This document shows positions 1 through 12,608 of a stretch of 64,000 nt of DNA, in pieces; the first letter of the stretch is position 1; each line of letters begins with the position of its first letter. Source of the DNA: Gluconobacter sp. P1C6_b (lineage in GTDB: Bacteria; Pseudomonadota; Alphaproteobacteria; Acetobacterales; Acetobacteraceae); assembly GCF_018811945.1 (NCBI RefSeq), contig NZ_JACRVU010000002.1:1-64000 (forward strand). The letters are read 5' to 3'. Below the pieces are notes generated by a model. The model ran no database searches. It saw only the letters and a list, made by a program, of their open reading frames with translations, and was not told where the DNA came from. The position numbers and the translations under genes were made by a program.

Positions 1-19
1 AGATGTGTATAAGAGACAG
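1..19. other. Tn5 mosaic end (Nextera adapter) at contig edge
   Basis: The first 19 bases are identical to the hyperactive Tn5 mosaic end used in Nextera/tagmentation libraries (AGATGTGTATAAGAGACAG). It sits at the very edge of the sequence and interrupts a coding frame, so this is residual adapter and not genomic DNA. Confidence 0.95.
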
Positions 20-403
20 CAGGAAAGCCTGCTGGCATGGCATCTCGAAGCTTCTCAAAACACCGTAGAAGGCGGCGAACGTATAAATGGCGCCGGTTGT
101 CAGCAGATGAAACGCGGCCCCAAAGGCCAGGGTCGCAGTGGCCAGGATTTCGCAGACCTGACAGATCAGGACGATGCTGCGCCGGTTGAAGCGGTCCGCG
201 ACATGACCGGCGACAAAGGTCAGCGGGACCATGGGCAAGAACTGGGCCAGACCCAGATAGCCCAGAGACGCGACGTCATGTGTCAGCGCATAGATCTGCC
301 ACCCGATGGCGATCGTCATGGTAGTCGCTGAAAGCTGTGAGAAAATTCTTCCGACAATCAGGGACGGAAGGCCGGGGAGGGAGCGCAGGGCCGGATCGAT
401 CAT
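20..403 (-). CDS. MFS transporter, N-terminal part (truncated by contig end)
   Basis: The minus strand is open from an ATG at 403 to the contig edge (128 codons); an in-frame TAA lies just upstream of the ATG, so this is the first available start. The protein begins with a hydrophobic helix, then GWQIYALTHD, a second helix, and the loop GHVADRFNRR, which matches the cytoplasmic motif A between helices 2 and 3 of major facilitator proteins. The overall pattern is that of the MFS_3/EntS exporter group. The substrate cannot be told. The C-terminal two thirds are missing because the contig ends in the adapter. The gene diverges from gpt. Confidence 0.75.
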
Positions 404-473
404 TGCGGCACTTTAGGCATTTCCGTCGCTCAAGTTTATTGCAAAATTGCGAGACGGAAGGCAGAGGAAGACC

Positions 474-980
474 ATGACAGCCAATCAGACCCCCCAAACC
501 GTTCATTATGCGACCGTCACCTGGGATCAACTCCATCGTGACGCGCGTCTTCTGGCCGCAACTCTCATGCAGAAACATGGTCCTTTCCGTGGAATCGTCG
601 CCATTACCCGTGGTGGCCTGATCCCCGCTGCCATTCTCGGGCGCGAAATGGGCTGCCGCCTGATCGAGAGCGTCTCGGTCATCAGCTATGCCGGAGAAGA
701 AGGCACGCAGCACGAGCCGAAGGTCGTCAAGCCACCTGTTGCCGCAGGTGACGGGGAAGGCTTCCTGATCGTGGACGATCTCGTGGATTCGGGTGTAACG
801 GCCCGTATCGTGCGTGAACTGCTGCCCAAGGCGCTGTTCGCCTGCCTCTACGCCAAGCCCGAAGGCAAGCCCTTCACCGATCATTACGTGACGGAAGTCG
901 CTCAGGACACCTGGGTTCTGTTCCCGTGGGATACGGCGCCGCTTTTCGTGCCTCCGCTCGTAAGAAGTGAAGGCGAATAA
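474..980 (+). CDS. gpt: Xanthine-guanine phosphoribosyltransferase
   Basis: This 168-aa protein transfers the phosphoribosyl group of PRPP to xanthine or guanine in cytosolic purine salvage. The PRPP-binding loop is visible at residues 97-107 ([11 protein letters not shown]). TRGGLIPA near residue 45 and the C-terminal WVLFPWD segment are typical of Gpt. The ATG at 474 is preferred over an upstream in-frame TTG at 447 because a purine-rich AGAGGAAG ribosome-binding site lies a few bases ahead of it. Length fits the family (about 150-170 aa). It stands alone, upstream of two tRNA genes. Confidence 0.9.
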   Translation: MTANQTPQTVHYATVTWDQLHRDARLLAATLMQKHGPFRGIVAITRGGLIPAAILGREMGCRLIESVSVISYAGEEGTQHEPKVVKPPVAAGDGEGFLIVDDLVDSGVTARIVRELLPKALFACLYAKPEGKPFTDHYVTEVAQDTWVLFPWDTAPLFVPPLVRSEGE

Positions 981-1028
981 AAAACCCCCTTGCCTCGACC
1001 GGTCAGACATCCTAGGTTCCGGCCGGTT

Positions 1029-1105
1029 CGGGGCGTGGCGCAGCCTGGTAGCGCGCTTGTTTTGGGTACAAGAGGCCCCCGGTTCGAGTCCGGGCGCCCC
1101 GACCA
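1029..1105 (+). tRNA. tRNA-Pro (TGG)
   Basis: The 77-nt cloverleaf has acceptor stem CGGGGCG/CGCCCCG (1029-1035 with 1095-1101), anticodon stem CTTGT/ACAAG with anticodon TGG at 1063-1065, and T-loop GGTTCGAGTCC. Discriminator A and CCA are encoded at 1102-1105. It reads proline CCA codons. Confidence 0.97.
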
Positions 1106-1123
1106 GTTAATGGCTTCATTGAT

Positions 1124-1200
1124 GCGCCCTTAGCTCAGCTGGATAGAGCAACAGCCTTCTAAGCTGTGGGTCACTGGTTCGAATCCAGTAGGGCGCGCCA
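1124..1200 (+). tRNA. tRNA-Arg (TCT)
   Basis: This 77-nt tRNA lies 18 nt after tRNA-Pro and is probably co-transcribed with it. The acceptor stem is GCGCCCT/AGGGCGC, the anticodon stem ACAGC/GCTGT with anticodon TCT at 1158-1160, the T-loop GGTTCGAATCC, and CCA is encoded at 1198-1200. It reads the rare arginine codon AGA. Confidence 0.97.
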
Positions 1201-1241
1201 GCCATTCCCCAGGCTCAACTGGCACCTGATTTCCTTTAATT

Positions 1242-1652
1242 TCAGTCTGATGGATTATTATCCTGATAGGCTTTGAGAAGTACCTTCTGTATGGCTGCGT
1301 CCGGTGCGCCCAGAAAGTTCTGCTTGAGCGATCTCTCGTCCTTGAGGCTCAGAAGGCCCCAGGCTGCTGAATGATCCTTCGCGAATACGACTTCCAGCTG
1401 TTCCGCGGCACAGTCATGGGGACGGCACATATGGCCCAGAATGTAGGGCTTGCCCCCAATACTGAGAGTAATGACGGGTACGGACGTCGCCTGTGCTGTC
1501 GTCACCCATGACGGAAGGGTCAGCATGGCCTGATAGGCCTGCCTGAATCCATTTTCGCCCGCCAGTTCAGCCGTTGTTGGCGGTGTCGCCGCCGACACCG
1601 TCCGGAGTGTCGCAAGTGCGAGAATGACAGGAAGCAATCTGGTGATCCGCAT
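1242..1652 (-). CDS. ivy: Ivy-family C-type lysozyme inhibitor
   Basis: A 136-aa predicted periplasmic protein with an N-terminal signal peptide (hydrophobic residues 5-20, likely cleavage near residue 22). Residues 76-81 read CRPHDC, matching the CKPHDC loop that plugs the active site of C-type lysozymes in Ivy; the flanking Cys pair would form the loop disulfide. Ivy proteins protect the cell wall from host lysozyme or control endogenous lytic transglycosylases. It is the last gene of a minus-strand run after pncA, 11 bp away, so the two are probably co-transcribed. Which muramidase it inhibits cannot be seen. Confidence 0.85.
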   Translation of the reverse strand: MRITRLLPVILALATLRTVSAATPPTTAELAGENGFRQAYQAMLTLPSWVTTAQATSVPVITLSIGGKPYILGHMCRPHDCAAEQLEVVFAKDHSAAWGLLSLKDERSLKQNFLGAPDAAIQKVLLKAYQDNNPSD

Positions 1653-1663
1653 TGTTCCGACCT

Positions 1664-2236
1664 TCAGAAAGTGTTCAGGTTTTTGAGTAGAACACCCTGT
1701 TTTTCAAGTTTTTTCAGTGCGTCGCCGGGCTCGGGTGCCATGCTCCGGCAGGCTTCTGGCACCACCTCTGTGCGATAGCCGCACTGCACGGCATCCAGCG
1801 CAGTGGCCGTCACGCAGTAATCAAGTGCGAGGCCGCAGATCACGATGTGCTCTACGTCCAGCCCCTTCAATAACCCATCCAGCCCGGTCGAGGTTGCACG
1901 GTCATTATCGAGAAACCCCGAATAGCTGTCCCGTTCCTGTAACACGCCCTTGCGGATGATATGCGTCACAGGCCCCGGCAGGAGCGTTTGCGGAAAATCA
2001 GCACCATGAGTGCCGGCAACGCAGTGAACGGGCCAGGGACCGCCCTGCGTGCTGAAGGAACAGTGCTGGGATGGATGCCAGTCCTGCGTCGCGATGACCG
2101 CCCTGAACGGATGTCTGGCAATCGCATTGACGGCTTCAAGGATACTGTCTCCGTCCGGAACGGCCAGAGCGCCGCCGGGCAGGAAATCGTTCTGGATATC
2201 GACAAGAATGAGAGCGGAGCGGCTGAGATCGATCAT
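1664..2236 (-). CDS. pncA: Nicotinamidase (PncA)
   Basis: A 190-aa cysteine hydrolase of the isochorismatase-like fold that converts nicotinamide to nicotinate for NAD salvage. The catalytic triad is visible as Asp13 (LVDIQNDF), Lys96 (RKG) and Cys141 (LDYCVTA). Metal-binding candidates Asp52, His54 and His71 surround QDWHP. The LDYCV context is characteristic of nicotinamidase rather than other isochorismatase hydrolases. It sits between the CorC-like gene (36-bp gap) and ivy. Confidence 0.92.
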   Translation of the reverse strand: MIDLSRSALILVDIQNDFLPGGALAVPDGDSILEAVNAIARHPFRAVIATQDWHPSQHCSFSTQGGPWPVHCVAGTHGADFPQTLLPGPVTHIIRKGVLQERDSYSGFLDNDRATSTGLDGLLKGLDVEHIVICGLALDYCVTATALDAVQCGYRTEVVPEACRSMAPEPGDALKKLEKQGVLLKNLNTF

Positions 2237-2272
2237 TTCATGATCTAAGCAGGCTCCGTTAGTCGACGGAAG

Positions 2273-3622
2273 TCAGTTCAGGCGTGTGACCAGCAACTGG
2301 TTGATTCGGAAGCCTTCCACATCAACGACTTCGAAGCGAAAGCCTGAAGACTGTACGCTATCTGCCTTGCGGGCCATACGGCGCAGACGGTTCATGACGA
2401 AGCCGCCAACCGTGTCGAAATTCTGGGCATCGTCGAACATGGGGATGTCCAGTTCGCGGATGACGTCTCCGATGGGGGCGGCGCCGTCGATCAGCCAGGA
2501 TTTATCGTCACGCCGGACGATGGCCTGCTCTTCGAACGGGCTGACCAGACCGTCCATCAGCGCACCCATGATGTCCTTGTAGGTGATGAGACCGACAACC
2601 AGACCATATTCATTGACGATCAGGGCGAAGCCGGCGGAGTGGGCTTCGAACTGGGCCAGGGTTTCCCACAGGTTCAGCGTGTCGGGCAGGGACAGGACAT
2701 CCCGTCGCATCTTGAAGATCTGACTGGCTACAGGGGCCAGACCGGTGCTTTTGGGCTGCGGTTCGTCCACGACAGCGACGAGCACGTCTTCGGCACGGAT
2801 GGAGCCGATGACCTTGTCCAGGCCACCATCGCAGAGCGGATAGCGCGAATAGGGACGTACCCGCACCTTGTCGCGCTGGCTTTCCGGGCTTTCCTGAACG
2901 TCGAGGAACACGATTTCATCGCGCGGGGTCATGGCGGACGTCACGGCGCGGTCCTGAAGGCCCAGCACATTCTGGATCATCTGGTGCTCTTCTTCCAGAA
3001 GCACGCCGGAGGCTGTTCCTGCCGCCAGAATGGCCCGCAGGTCTTCAGGCGTTACGGGCTCTACGGTGGCCGCGGCCGGGATCTTGAGGAGCTTGAGAAG
3101 CCAGTCGGAAATCTTCGAGAAGACCAGAACCGCCGGATAGAGAACCTTGAGGGCGACGGCGGGGAACCAGCCAACCTTGAGCGCAATCCGGTCCGGCGCG
3201 TTCATCGCGATCCGCTTGGGGAGCAGATCCGCGAACAGGACGAACAGGCCGGTAATAAGGATGAAGGAACAGGCCGAACCCAGGTTTCTGGCCAGAGAAG
3301 ACGCCATTCCCAGAGCGCGGAAGCCTTCGGCAATCGGGTCGCTCAGCATGGATTCGCTGATGATGCCGCCCAGGACCCCGACGGCATTGAGGCAGATCTG
3401 AAGGACCGTGATGACCTGACCGCTGTTGCGGCGCAGCTTCAGGAACGCAACGGCTCGTGGGTCGCCCGCTTCCGCCCTTGAGCGCAGCCGTACGTCGCGT
3501 GCGGCTGCAAAGGAGATTTCGGACAGCGAGATCAGCACGGAGACGCCAATCAGCGCGACCGTGGCGACAAGGCCCAGCAGGAGAAGGACAATCTGGTGCT
3601 GGGAGGAAGGGGAGACTGACAT
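2273..3622 (-). CDS. CNNM/CorC-like transporter (DUF21-CBS-CorC_HlyC)
   Basis: This 449-aa inner-membrane protein carries a DUF21/CNNM transmembrane domain (about residues 10-200, with several hydrophobic helices), a CBS pair (about 220-345; AMTPRDEIV marks the start of the first) and a C-terminal CorC_HlyC domain (about 360-447, including FDTVGGFVMNRL). The family is implicated in Mg2+/Co2+ efflux and is often labelled hemolysin C by homology. It heads the corC-pncA-ivy run. It lies 70 bp downstream of ligA, with a weak hairpin in between. Confidence 0.88.
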   Translation of the reverse strand: MSVSPSSQHQIVLLLLGLVATVALIGVSVLISLSEISFAAARDVRLRSRAEAGDPRAVAFLKLRRNSGQVITVLQICLNAVGVLGGIISESMLSDPIAEGFRALGMASSLARNLGSACSFILITGLFVLFADLLPKRIAMNAPDRIALKVGWFPAVALKVLYPAVLVFSKISDWLLKLLKIPAAATVEPVTPEDLRAILAAGTASGVLLEEEHQMIQNVLGLQDRAVTSAMTPRDEIVFLDVQESPESQRDKVRVRPYSRYPLCDGGLDKVIGSIRAEDVLVAVVDEPQPKSTGLAPVASQIFKMRRDVLSLPDTLNLWETLAQFEAHSAGFALIVNEYGLVVGLITYKDIMGALMDGLVSPFEEQAIVRRDDKSWLIDGAAPIGDVIRELDIPMFDDAQNFDTVGGFVMNRLRRMARKADSVQSSGFRFEVVDVEGFRINQLLVTRLN

Positions 3623-3642
3623 GCGGGAGGCGTTATACCCTG

Positions 3643-3671
3643 AAAAAGTGAGATGTTACCAACTTTCTCAC
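3643..3671 (-). terminator. Possible intrinsic terminator after ligA
   Basis: Read on the minus strand, GTGAGA and TCTCAC (3666-3671 and 3648-3653) flank a 12-nt loop and are followed by a run of five T. The stem is short, so strength is doubtful. Its position just after the ligA stop would end the division cluster. Confidence 0.4.
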
Positions 3672-3692
3672 GGTTCCGGTTTTGCAGTTCTG

Positions 3693-7462
<3,770 letters not shown>

Positions 7463-7507
7463 GACAGCAATGTTGGGAGCATGTCGTCCCGTTTCAAAGG
7501 GACGATG

Positions 7508-8407
7508 TCAGAAGACGCTGTGCCACATGCGGGAGAAGAAACCGCGATGGTCCTGCTGTCCGGGATGGATGACCGGCTTTTTGAGATCGCTCTTGAGCAG
7601 GTGGGTTTCCCGAAGATCATTATAGGCATAACGATACCACTGGCTGTCGGGATAGTTATAGCCCAGAACAGCGGCGGTCTGATGCGCCTGATCTTTCAGG
7701 CCGAGGGCCAGATAGACCTCCACGAGACGCTCGAGCGCTTCGGCGACATGGTTGGTCGTCTGGTAGTCCTGCACGACGCGCTGGTAGCGGGTCATGGCGG
7801 CTTCATAGTTGCGCTGCTGCTGGTACCAGCGGCCGACCAGCATTTCCTTGCCGGCCAGATGGTCGCGGCACAGATCGATTTTCAGCTGGGCGTCGCGGGC
7901 GTAGGAGGTCTGCGGAAAGCGGGTGATGACTTCTTCCAGCGCATCCAGAGCTTCAACGGTGCCCTGCTGGTCACGTTCGACGTTTGCGATCTGCTCGTAA
8001 TAGCAAAGCGCGCGCAGATAGAAGGCGTAAGCCGCGTCCGGGCTGGTCGGGTGCAGCTGCAGATAGCGTTCGAGCTGCTGGACCGAAAGCGCATATTCGC
8101 CCTGAAGGTAGTAGGCATACCCTTCCATCAGCTCGGCGTTACCCGTGAAGCCGGAATAGGGGTAGTTCTGCTGCAGCAGTTCGAATTCACCGCCGGCCAG
8201 TTCGTAATGGCCCGTGTGAAGGGCATCGATGCCGTAGTTGTACAGGGTCTCGGCATCGGCGGTTTTGGGAATCGCGGGCTTTTCGTGCTGATGCGAGAAC
8301 ATCGAGCAGCCGGAGAGCAGTAGAAATCCGCTGACAGCCGCAGCTCTCAGAATGAAACCACCATTCATGACCGATGCTTCAAAATGACGCTGAGTGCTGC
8401 TTGTCAT
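7508..8407 (-). CDS. bamD: Outer membrane assembly lipoprotein BamD
   Basis: A TPR-repeat lipoprotein of the BAM complex that folds beta-barrel outer-membrane proteins. The N-terminus has a lipoprotein signal ending in the lipobox LLLSGC, and the mature part is helical with TPR segments (about residues 55-260). The frame is open much further upstream, but the ATG at 8407 is chosen because an AGCAGG-like ribosome-binding site precedes it and little protein-like sequence lies upstream. An alternative start is the ATG at 8368, which would give a shorter signal peptide. It lies 68 bp after lpxC. Confidence 0.9.
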   Translation of the reverse strand: MTSSTQRHFEASVMNGGFILRAAAVSGFLLLSGCSMFSHQHEKPAIPKTADAETLYNYGIDALHTGHYELAGGEFELLQQNYPYSGFTGNAELMEGYAYYLQGEYALSVQQLERYLQLHPTSPDAAYAFYLRALCYYEQIANVERDQQGTVEALDALEEVITRFPQTSYARDAQLKIDLCRDHLAGKEMLVGRWYQQQRNYEAAMTRYQRVVQDYQTTNHVAEALERLVEVYLALGLKDQAHQTAAVLGYNYPDSQWYRYAYNDLRETHLLKSDLKKPVIHPGQQDHRGFFSRMWHSVF

Positions 8408-8475
8408 ACCTGCTCTTCCCGTGGAAGCCCGTCTTATATCACGGGAATGCGCTGACGAAAGACCTGCCATGCGTC

Positions 8476-9507
8476 TCAGGCAGCAACGCGCGCGCGCAGG
8501 GCCTTGGTGACGGCTCGCGACGAGCTTGTGGGGACGAAACGCCAGTTGGCGGCATCGGAAAAAACCGCCCGCAGAAGCCTGTTGTTGAGCGTATGTCCGG
8601 ATTTGTGACCAATAAATCCGGCCTGCATCCGGTGTCCGGCGCAATAGAGATCGCCAATCGCATCAAGTAGTTTGTGGCGGGCGAACTCGCGCTCGATTTT
8701 CAGGCCTGCGGGATTGAGGATATTTTCTCCATCCACGACGACAGCCGTGTCCAGAGAGCCGCCACGCGCCAGTCCGATACTCTGCAGATACTCGATATCT
8801 TTGCGGTTGACGAAGGTACGGCAGAACGCGAGTTCTTCCATGAAGCGACGTTCATCAAGCTGGATGGCGTAACGCTGGTTTCCGATGGCCTGAGCCGGGA
8901 AGCTCAGTGAAATGGCCAGGGAGAGTCCGCGCTGGGCGGGGCGTAGTTCGGCGAAGGCGCCGTTCTCGCCTTCGACCCGGACGTTGCGCAGGATCTCGAT
9001 GACCTGACGGGGGGTGTCCAGCGTTTTACGACCGGCGCAGCGGATCAGGAAGGCAAAGGCATCTGAAGCGCCATCGAGAACGGGCAGTTCGGGGCCACTG
9101 ACCGCCACGAGGATATTGTCGATCTCGCAGGCGTTGAGGGCCGCCATGAGATGCTCGATCGTGGCAACACGCAGCGAGGGATCCGTGGAGCAGCCGACAA
9201 CCGTTGAAAGGCGGGTGTCCACGATATGGTCGTAGAGGGCGGGAAAGGAAGGGGAGCCCTCGATGTCCGAACGCTGGAACCTGACGCCGGTATCCGCGGG
9301 GGCAGGGGAGAGAACCAGATCGACAGTTACGCCACTGTGCAGGGCGATACCCTGACAGTGAATGGGGCTGGCAAGGGTTGTCTGCAGGTTTTTCGAGTGG
9401 CCGCGTTCCAGACGGGAAGGCGTTCCATCGAGGGCGGAGACCGTTTCCGGCTGTCCTGCCTCAACGCCTTTCGCCGTGCTGCCGCCCTGCGTTGGCGTAA
9501 CCTGCAT
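8476..9507 (-). CDS. lpxC: UDP-3-O-acyl-N-acetylglucosamine deacetylase
   Basis: A 343-aa zinc amidase that catalyses the committed step of lipid A synthesis. Zinc ligands are visible in EHLMAAL (His) and HKLLDAIGDL (His and Asp), and the catalytic His lies in HKSGHTLN. The N-terminal extension of about 40 residues before the LpxC fold is longer than in E. coli. A GGAGG ribosome-binding site sits 6 nt before the ATG. It follows ftsZ after 116 bp that contain a strong hairpin and a candidate promoter. Confidence 0.96.
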   Translation of the reverse strand: MQVTPTQGGSTAKGVEAGQPETVSALDGTPSRLERGHSKNLQTTLASPIHCQGIALHSGVTVDLVLSPAPADTGVRFQRSDIEGSPSFPALYDHIVDTRLSTVVGCSTDPSLRVATIEHLMAALNACEIDNILVAVSGPELPVLDGASDAFAFLIRCAGRKTLDTPRQVIEILRNVRVEGENGAFAELRPAQRGLSLAISLSFPAQAIGNQRYAIQLDERRFMEELAFCRTFVNRKDIEYLQSIGLARGGSLDTAVVVDGENILNPAGLKIEREFARHKLLDAIGDLYCAGHRMQAGFIGHKSGHTLNNRLLRAVFSDAANWRFVPTSSSRAVTKALRARVAA

Positions 9508-9544
9508 AAAGCCTCCGAAAAATCTGATTCCGGGGACTAGAAAA

Positions 9545-9571
9545 CAGATACCGGGCGTCAGTTCCAGTCAA
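9545..9571 (-). promoter_or_regulatory. Candidate lpxC promoter
   Basis: On the minus strand TTGACT (9566-9571) and TATCTG (9545-9550) are separated by 15 bp, 38 bp before the lpxC ATG. The spacing is short, so this is tentative. A promoter here would give lpxC transcription independent of ftsZ. Confidence 0.35.
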
Positions 9572-9587
9572 CGATTGTTGCCGGATA

Positions 9588-9618
9588 TTTCCCCCTCATG
9601 GTGTGCATGAGGGGGAAA
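9588..9618 (-). other. Strong hairpin just downstream of ftsZ
   Basis: Perfect 13-bp arms TTTCCCCCTCATG (9588-9600) and CATGAGGGGGAAA (9606-9618) enclose a 5-nt loop, 5 bp beyond the ftsZ stop codon. There is no T-run after the stem on the minus strand. It may be a partial terminator, an RNase processing site or an mRNA stabiliser between ftsZ and lpxC. Confidence 0.7.
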
Positions 9619-9623
9619 GAAGA

Positions 9624-11153
9624 TCAGCGGCGCAGGTAGGTCGGAATATCCAGGTTGGAATCGTCAGCATTGCCGGAAGGCTGTTCCTGCTGCTGCGGTG
9701 CCTGCTGGGGGTATCCGTCGCGGGTGCTGGGCTCCGTCCGCTGGGTGGGCTGCTGGGGCTGCTGCGCCTGGGGCGGACGGCTGCGGAAGGCTCCTGTGAC
9801 CATGCCGAACAGGCTGCGCGGTGCTTCGGGCTGCGGCGGCGGGGCATGGCGGGACGGATCGGAGAACAGGCCAGCCCGGGGAGAAGGCTGATGGGTGTTT
9901 TCCTGACGGGGCGTCTGGGTTTCAGTGGCCGTAGGCTGGGCCGCCGGGGCTTCCTGCTGCGGCTGCGGGGCTGTGTTCTGCGCCGGCTGCTGGGGATCAA
10001 TCGCGAAATTCGGGCGCGGCGGGCCACCTGCATAGGTCGAACCAGGCTGGAACGAGGATGCTGCCGCGCGGGCCCCGGCGCTGTCGCGCGGAGCCGTCGT
10101 TCCGGCGTTCGTCTGCGGCGCAGCGGCTTGACGGGTTTCCGCGCTCGGAGCCGAAGGATCCTGGCGCGGCTGTGTGTCGATGCCGGTTGCAACGACGGAC
10201 ACGCGGACACGACCGTTCAGCTTTTCGTCGATCAGCGCGCCGAAGATGATGTTGGCATCATCGGCCACTTCCTCACGGATGCGGTCCGCAGCAGCGTTGA
10301 CTTCGTACAGCGTCAGGTCTTCGCCGCCGGTGATGTTGATGAGAAGGCCACGCGCACCTGCCATGGAGGCGTCTTCCAGCAGCGGGTTGGAAATCGCGCG
10401 TTCGGCTGCGAGCACGGCACGGTCTTCCGCATCTTCCTCGCTCGAGGCTTCGCCTGTTCCCATCATGGCCTTGCCCATCTCTTCCATCACGGCCTTGACG
10501 TCCGCGAAATCGAGATTGATGAGGCCCGGGGAGACCATGAGGTCCGTAATGCCCCGAACGCCCATGTTCAGGACATTGTCGGCCATCCGGAAGGCTTCGC
10601 GGAACGTCGTGTTCTGCGTTGCAGAATTGAACAGGTTCTGGTTCGGGATGACGATCAGCGTATCGACGTGCTTCTGCAGCTCGGCAATACCGTTCTCTGC
10701 AGCAGTCGTGCGACGGCGGCCTTCAAAATTGAAGGGCTTGGAAACAACGCCGACCGTCAGGACGCCGCGTTCACGCGCCATGCGCGCGATGACCGGAGCT
10801 GCGCCCGTACCCGTGCCGCCGCCCATGCCAGCCGTGATGAAGACCAGATTCGCGCCTTCGAGCTGACGGTCGATTTCCTGGGCCGCTTCTTCAGCGGCTT
10901 CGCGACCGATTTCCGGCTTTGCACCTGCACCCAGACCGCGCGTCAGATGCGGGCCAAGCTGGACGCGGCGTTCGGCCTTGGAGTGGGCAAGCTGCTGGGC
11001 GTCGGTATTGGCAACGACGAATTCCACGCCCTTGAGTTCAGACGCGATCATGTTGTCGACGGCATTCGTGCCGCCGCCACCAACGCCGATCACGGTAATC
11101 CGTGGCGCCAGCTCAACGTGGGAATTGGGAGTAGGAGTAAGGTTCAGCGTCAT
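9624..11153 (-). CDS. ftsZ: Cell division protein FtsZ
   Basis: A 509-aa tubulin-like GTPase that forms the Z ring at mid-cell. The nucleotide-binding [11 protein letters not shown] lies at residues 25-35 and the tubulin signature GGGTGTG at 111-117; the T7 catalytic region is NLDFADVK (213-220). The globular part ends near residue 327. A Pro/Gln/Ala-rich linker of about 165 residues follows, before the conserved tail [10 protein letters not shown] that binds FtsA and other partners. The linker is much longer than the roughly 50 residues in E. coli, as in other alphaproteobacteria. It follows ftsA after 57 bp. Confidence 0.98.
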   Translation of the reverse strand: MTLNLTPTPNSHVELAPRITVIGVGGGGTNAVDNMIASELKGVEFVVANTDAQQLAHSKAERRVQLGPHLTRGLGAGAKPEIGREAAEEAAQEIDRQLEGANLVFITAGMGGGTGTGAAPVIARMARERGVLTVGVVSKPFNFEGRRRTTAAENGIAELQKHVDTLIVIPNQNLFNSATQNTTFREAFRMADNVLNMGVRGITDLMVSPGLINLDFADVKAVMEEMGKAMMGTGEASSEEDAEDRAVLAAERAISNPLLEDASMAGARGLLINITGGEDLTLYEVNAAADRIREEVADDANIIFGALIDEKLNGRVRVSVVATGIDTQPRQDPSAPSAETRQAAAPQTNAGTTAPRDSAGARAAASSFQPGSTYAGGPPRPNFAIDPQQPAQNTAPQPQQEAPAAQPTATETQTPRQENTHQPSPRAGLFSDPSRHAPPPQPEAPRSLFGMVTGAFRSRPPQAQQPQQPTQRTEPSTRDGYPQQAPQQQEQPSGNADDSNLDIPTYLRR

Positions 11154-11210
11154 GATCTGGTCCGGAACTTCATGAAAGCGACAGGTGTGGGCGTTGTGAT
11201 CTGTAGTAGA

Positions 11211-12608
11211 CTACACATTGTTGCGTATGAAGCCTACGAGACGTTTAACAAGTCCGCGAGGTTTGGGTTCAGGAACAGAAATATCTCCGAAATCCCGATC
11301 CGCACCCGCTGCCCAGGCCAGAAGCCCCGCAGCGGTTGAAAATCCTGCCGAAGCCGCGGCTGTCTCGGGCAGGCCGTAAATGTTCTGGGGTTTTCCCATC
11401 CGGACAGGCCGGCCAAGAATACGCGTTGCGACGGGCACGATTCCCTCAAGAAGCGATGCGCCACCTGTCAGCACGACCCGACCATTGGCCAGGCGTCCCA
11501 GTCCCGCATTGTCGAGCGACTGCCGAACGAGTTCGAGCGTTTCCTCGATCCGGGGCTGGATGACGGAAATGACCTTGGAGCGCTGAAGGCGGACCAACCG
11601 GTCGCTGTTCTCGCCGATCAGCGGTACCGAGAGGATTTCCCGCTGGTCGTCCGAGCCCATCTGGGCGGCGCCATACATTGTCTTGAGACGTTCAGCCGTC
11701 TCCAGAGACGTTGAGAGCACGCCGGCAATGTCGCGCGTGACATGCAGGCCGCCGACGCGGATTTGGGCAGTGTGGAGCAGTTTGCCTTCGCAGAAAACGG
11801 CCAGTGACGTCGTGCCGCCACCCATTTCCACCACGGTCACGCCCAGTTCGCGCTCTTCTGCGGCCAGGACTGAAACGCCGGAGGCAAAGGGACTCGCGAC
11901 CAGCCCGTCCAGCTTCAGTTCGGCATGCTGCAGGACGGCATCCAGAGTGCGTAATGCGCTGGAATTCATGTCCACGACATGCATCCGGGTGGCCAGTTCT
12001 TCGCACTGATGCCCGATCGGATCCGCGATTCCCGGAATGGAATCCACGACATATCCGATGGGGAGCGTATGGATGACTTCGCGGCCTTCCATCCAGGCGC
12101 GGGCCTGTCCTTCGGCAATCAGGCGCTGCACGTCACCGGCGGTAACTTCGCGGCCGCCGATGGGGATCTGCGCGTCGACCAGACGGCTCAGCGGCCGGCC
12201 GCACGACAGATTGACGACCAGCGAGTCCATACGTCGCTCGGCAGCTTCCTCGGCCTGTCCGACAGTAGCCCGGATCGCGGCTTCGGCCTCGCGGATATCA
12301 ACGATGGAGCCCGAGCGGATGCCGTGGGAACGGCGCCATCCATGGCCCAGAACCTGAATGGATCCATCCGGTTCGCCTTTGCCGATGAGGCAGGTCATTT
12401 TCGTCGTGCCGATGTCCAGCGCACCGAAAATTCCTGGACGCCAACTGACGTTCCGCTGGGTATCCTCGGGAGGAAGCTGCAGGATATCACGCGGGACGCG
12501 GTTGACGCTGACGTCACGTTCGCCGCCGACGGGAATGAGGGACCGGCCCCTCAGACCGCCCCGGCGCCGGAATGCCGGAAGATCTGACATGGAGTTGTGG
12601 TCGTTCAT
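11211..12608 (-). CDS. ftsA: Cell division protein FtsA
   Basis: A 465-aa actin-like ATPase that anchors FtsZ to the membrane and recruits later division proteins. The phosphate-binding segment GALDIGTTK and the second-lobe EMGGGTTSLAVF and VVLTGGASLLEG are typical of the actin/Hsp70 fold. The C-terminus (GLVKRLVGFIRNNV) forms the amphipathic membrane-targeting helix. About 60 residues precede the actin fold. The ATG overlaps the ftsQ stop by 4 bp. Confidence 0.96.
   Translation of the reverse strand: MNDHNSMSDLPAFRRRGGLRGRSLIPVGGERDVSVNRVPRDILQLPPEDTQRNVSWRPGIFGALDIGTTKMTCLIGKGEPDGSIQVLGHGWRRSHGIRSGSIVDIREAEAAIRATVGQAEEAAERRMDSLVVNLSCGRPLSRLVDAQIPIGGREVTAGDVQRLIAEGQARAWMEGREVIHTLPIGYVVDSIPGIADPIGHQCEELATRMHVVDMNSSALRTLDAVLQHAELKLDGLVASPFASGVSVLAAEERELGVTVVEMGGGTTSLAVFCEGKLLHTAQIRVGGLHVTRDIAGVLSTSLETAERLKTMYGAAQMGSDDQREILSVPLIGENSDRLVRLQRSKVISVIQPRIEETLELVRQSLDNAGLGRLANGRVVLTGGASLLEGIVPVATRILGRPVRMGKPQNIYGLPETAAASAGFSTAAGLLAWAAGADRDFGDISVPEPKPRGLVKRLVGFIRNNV

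Noticed and set aside
9603-11339. Plus-strand open frame of 578 codons
   Set aside because: Antisense shadow of ftsZ with no recognisable domain.
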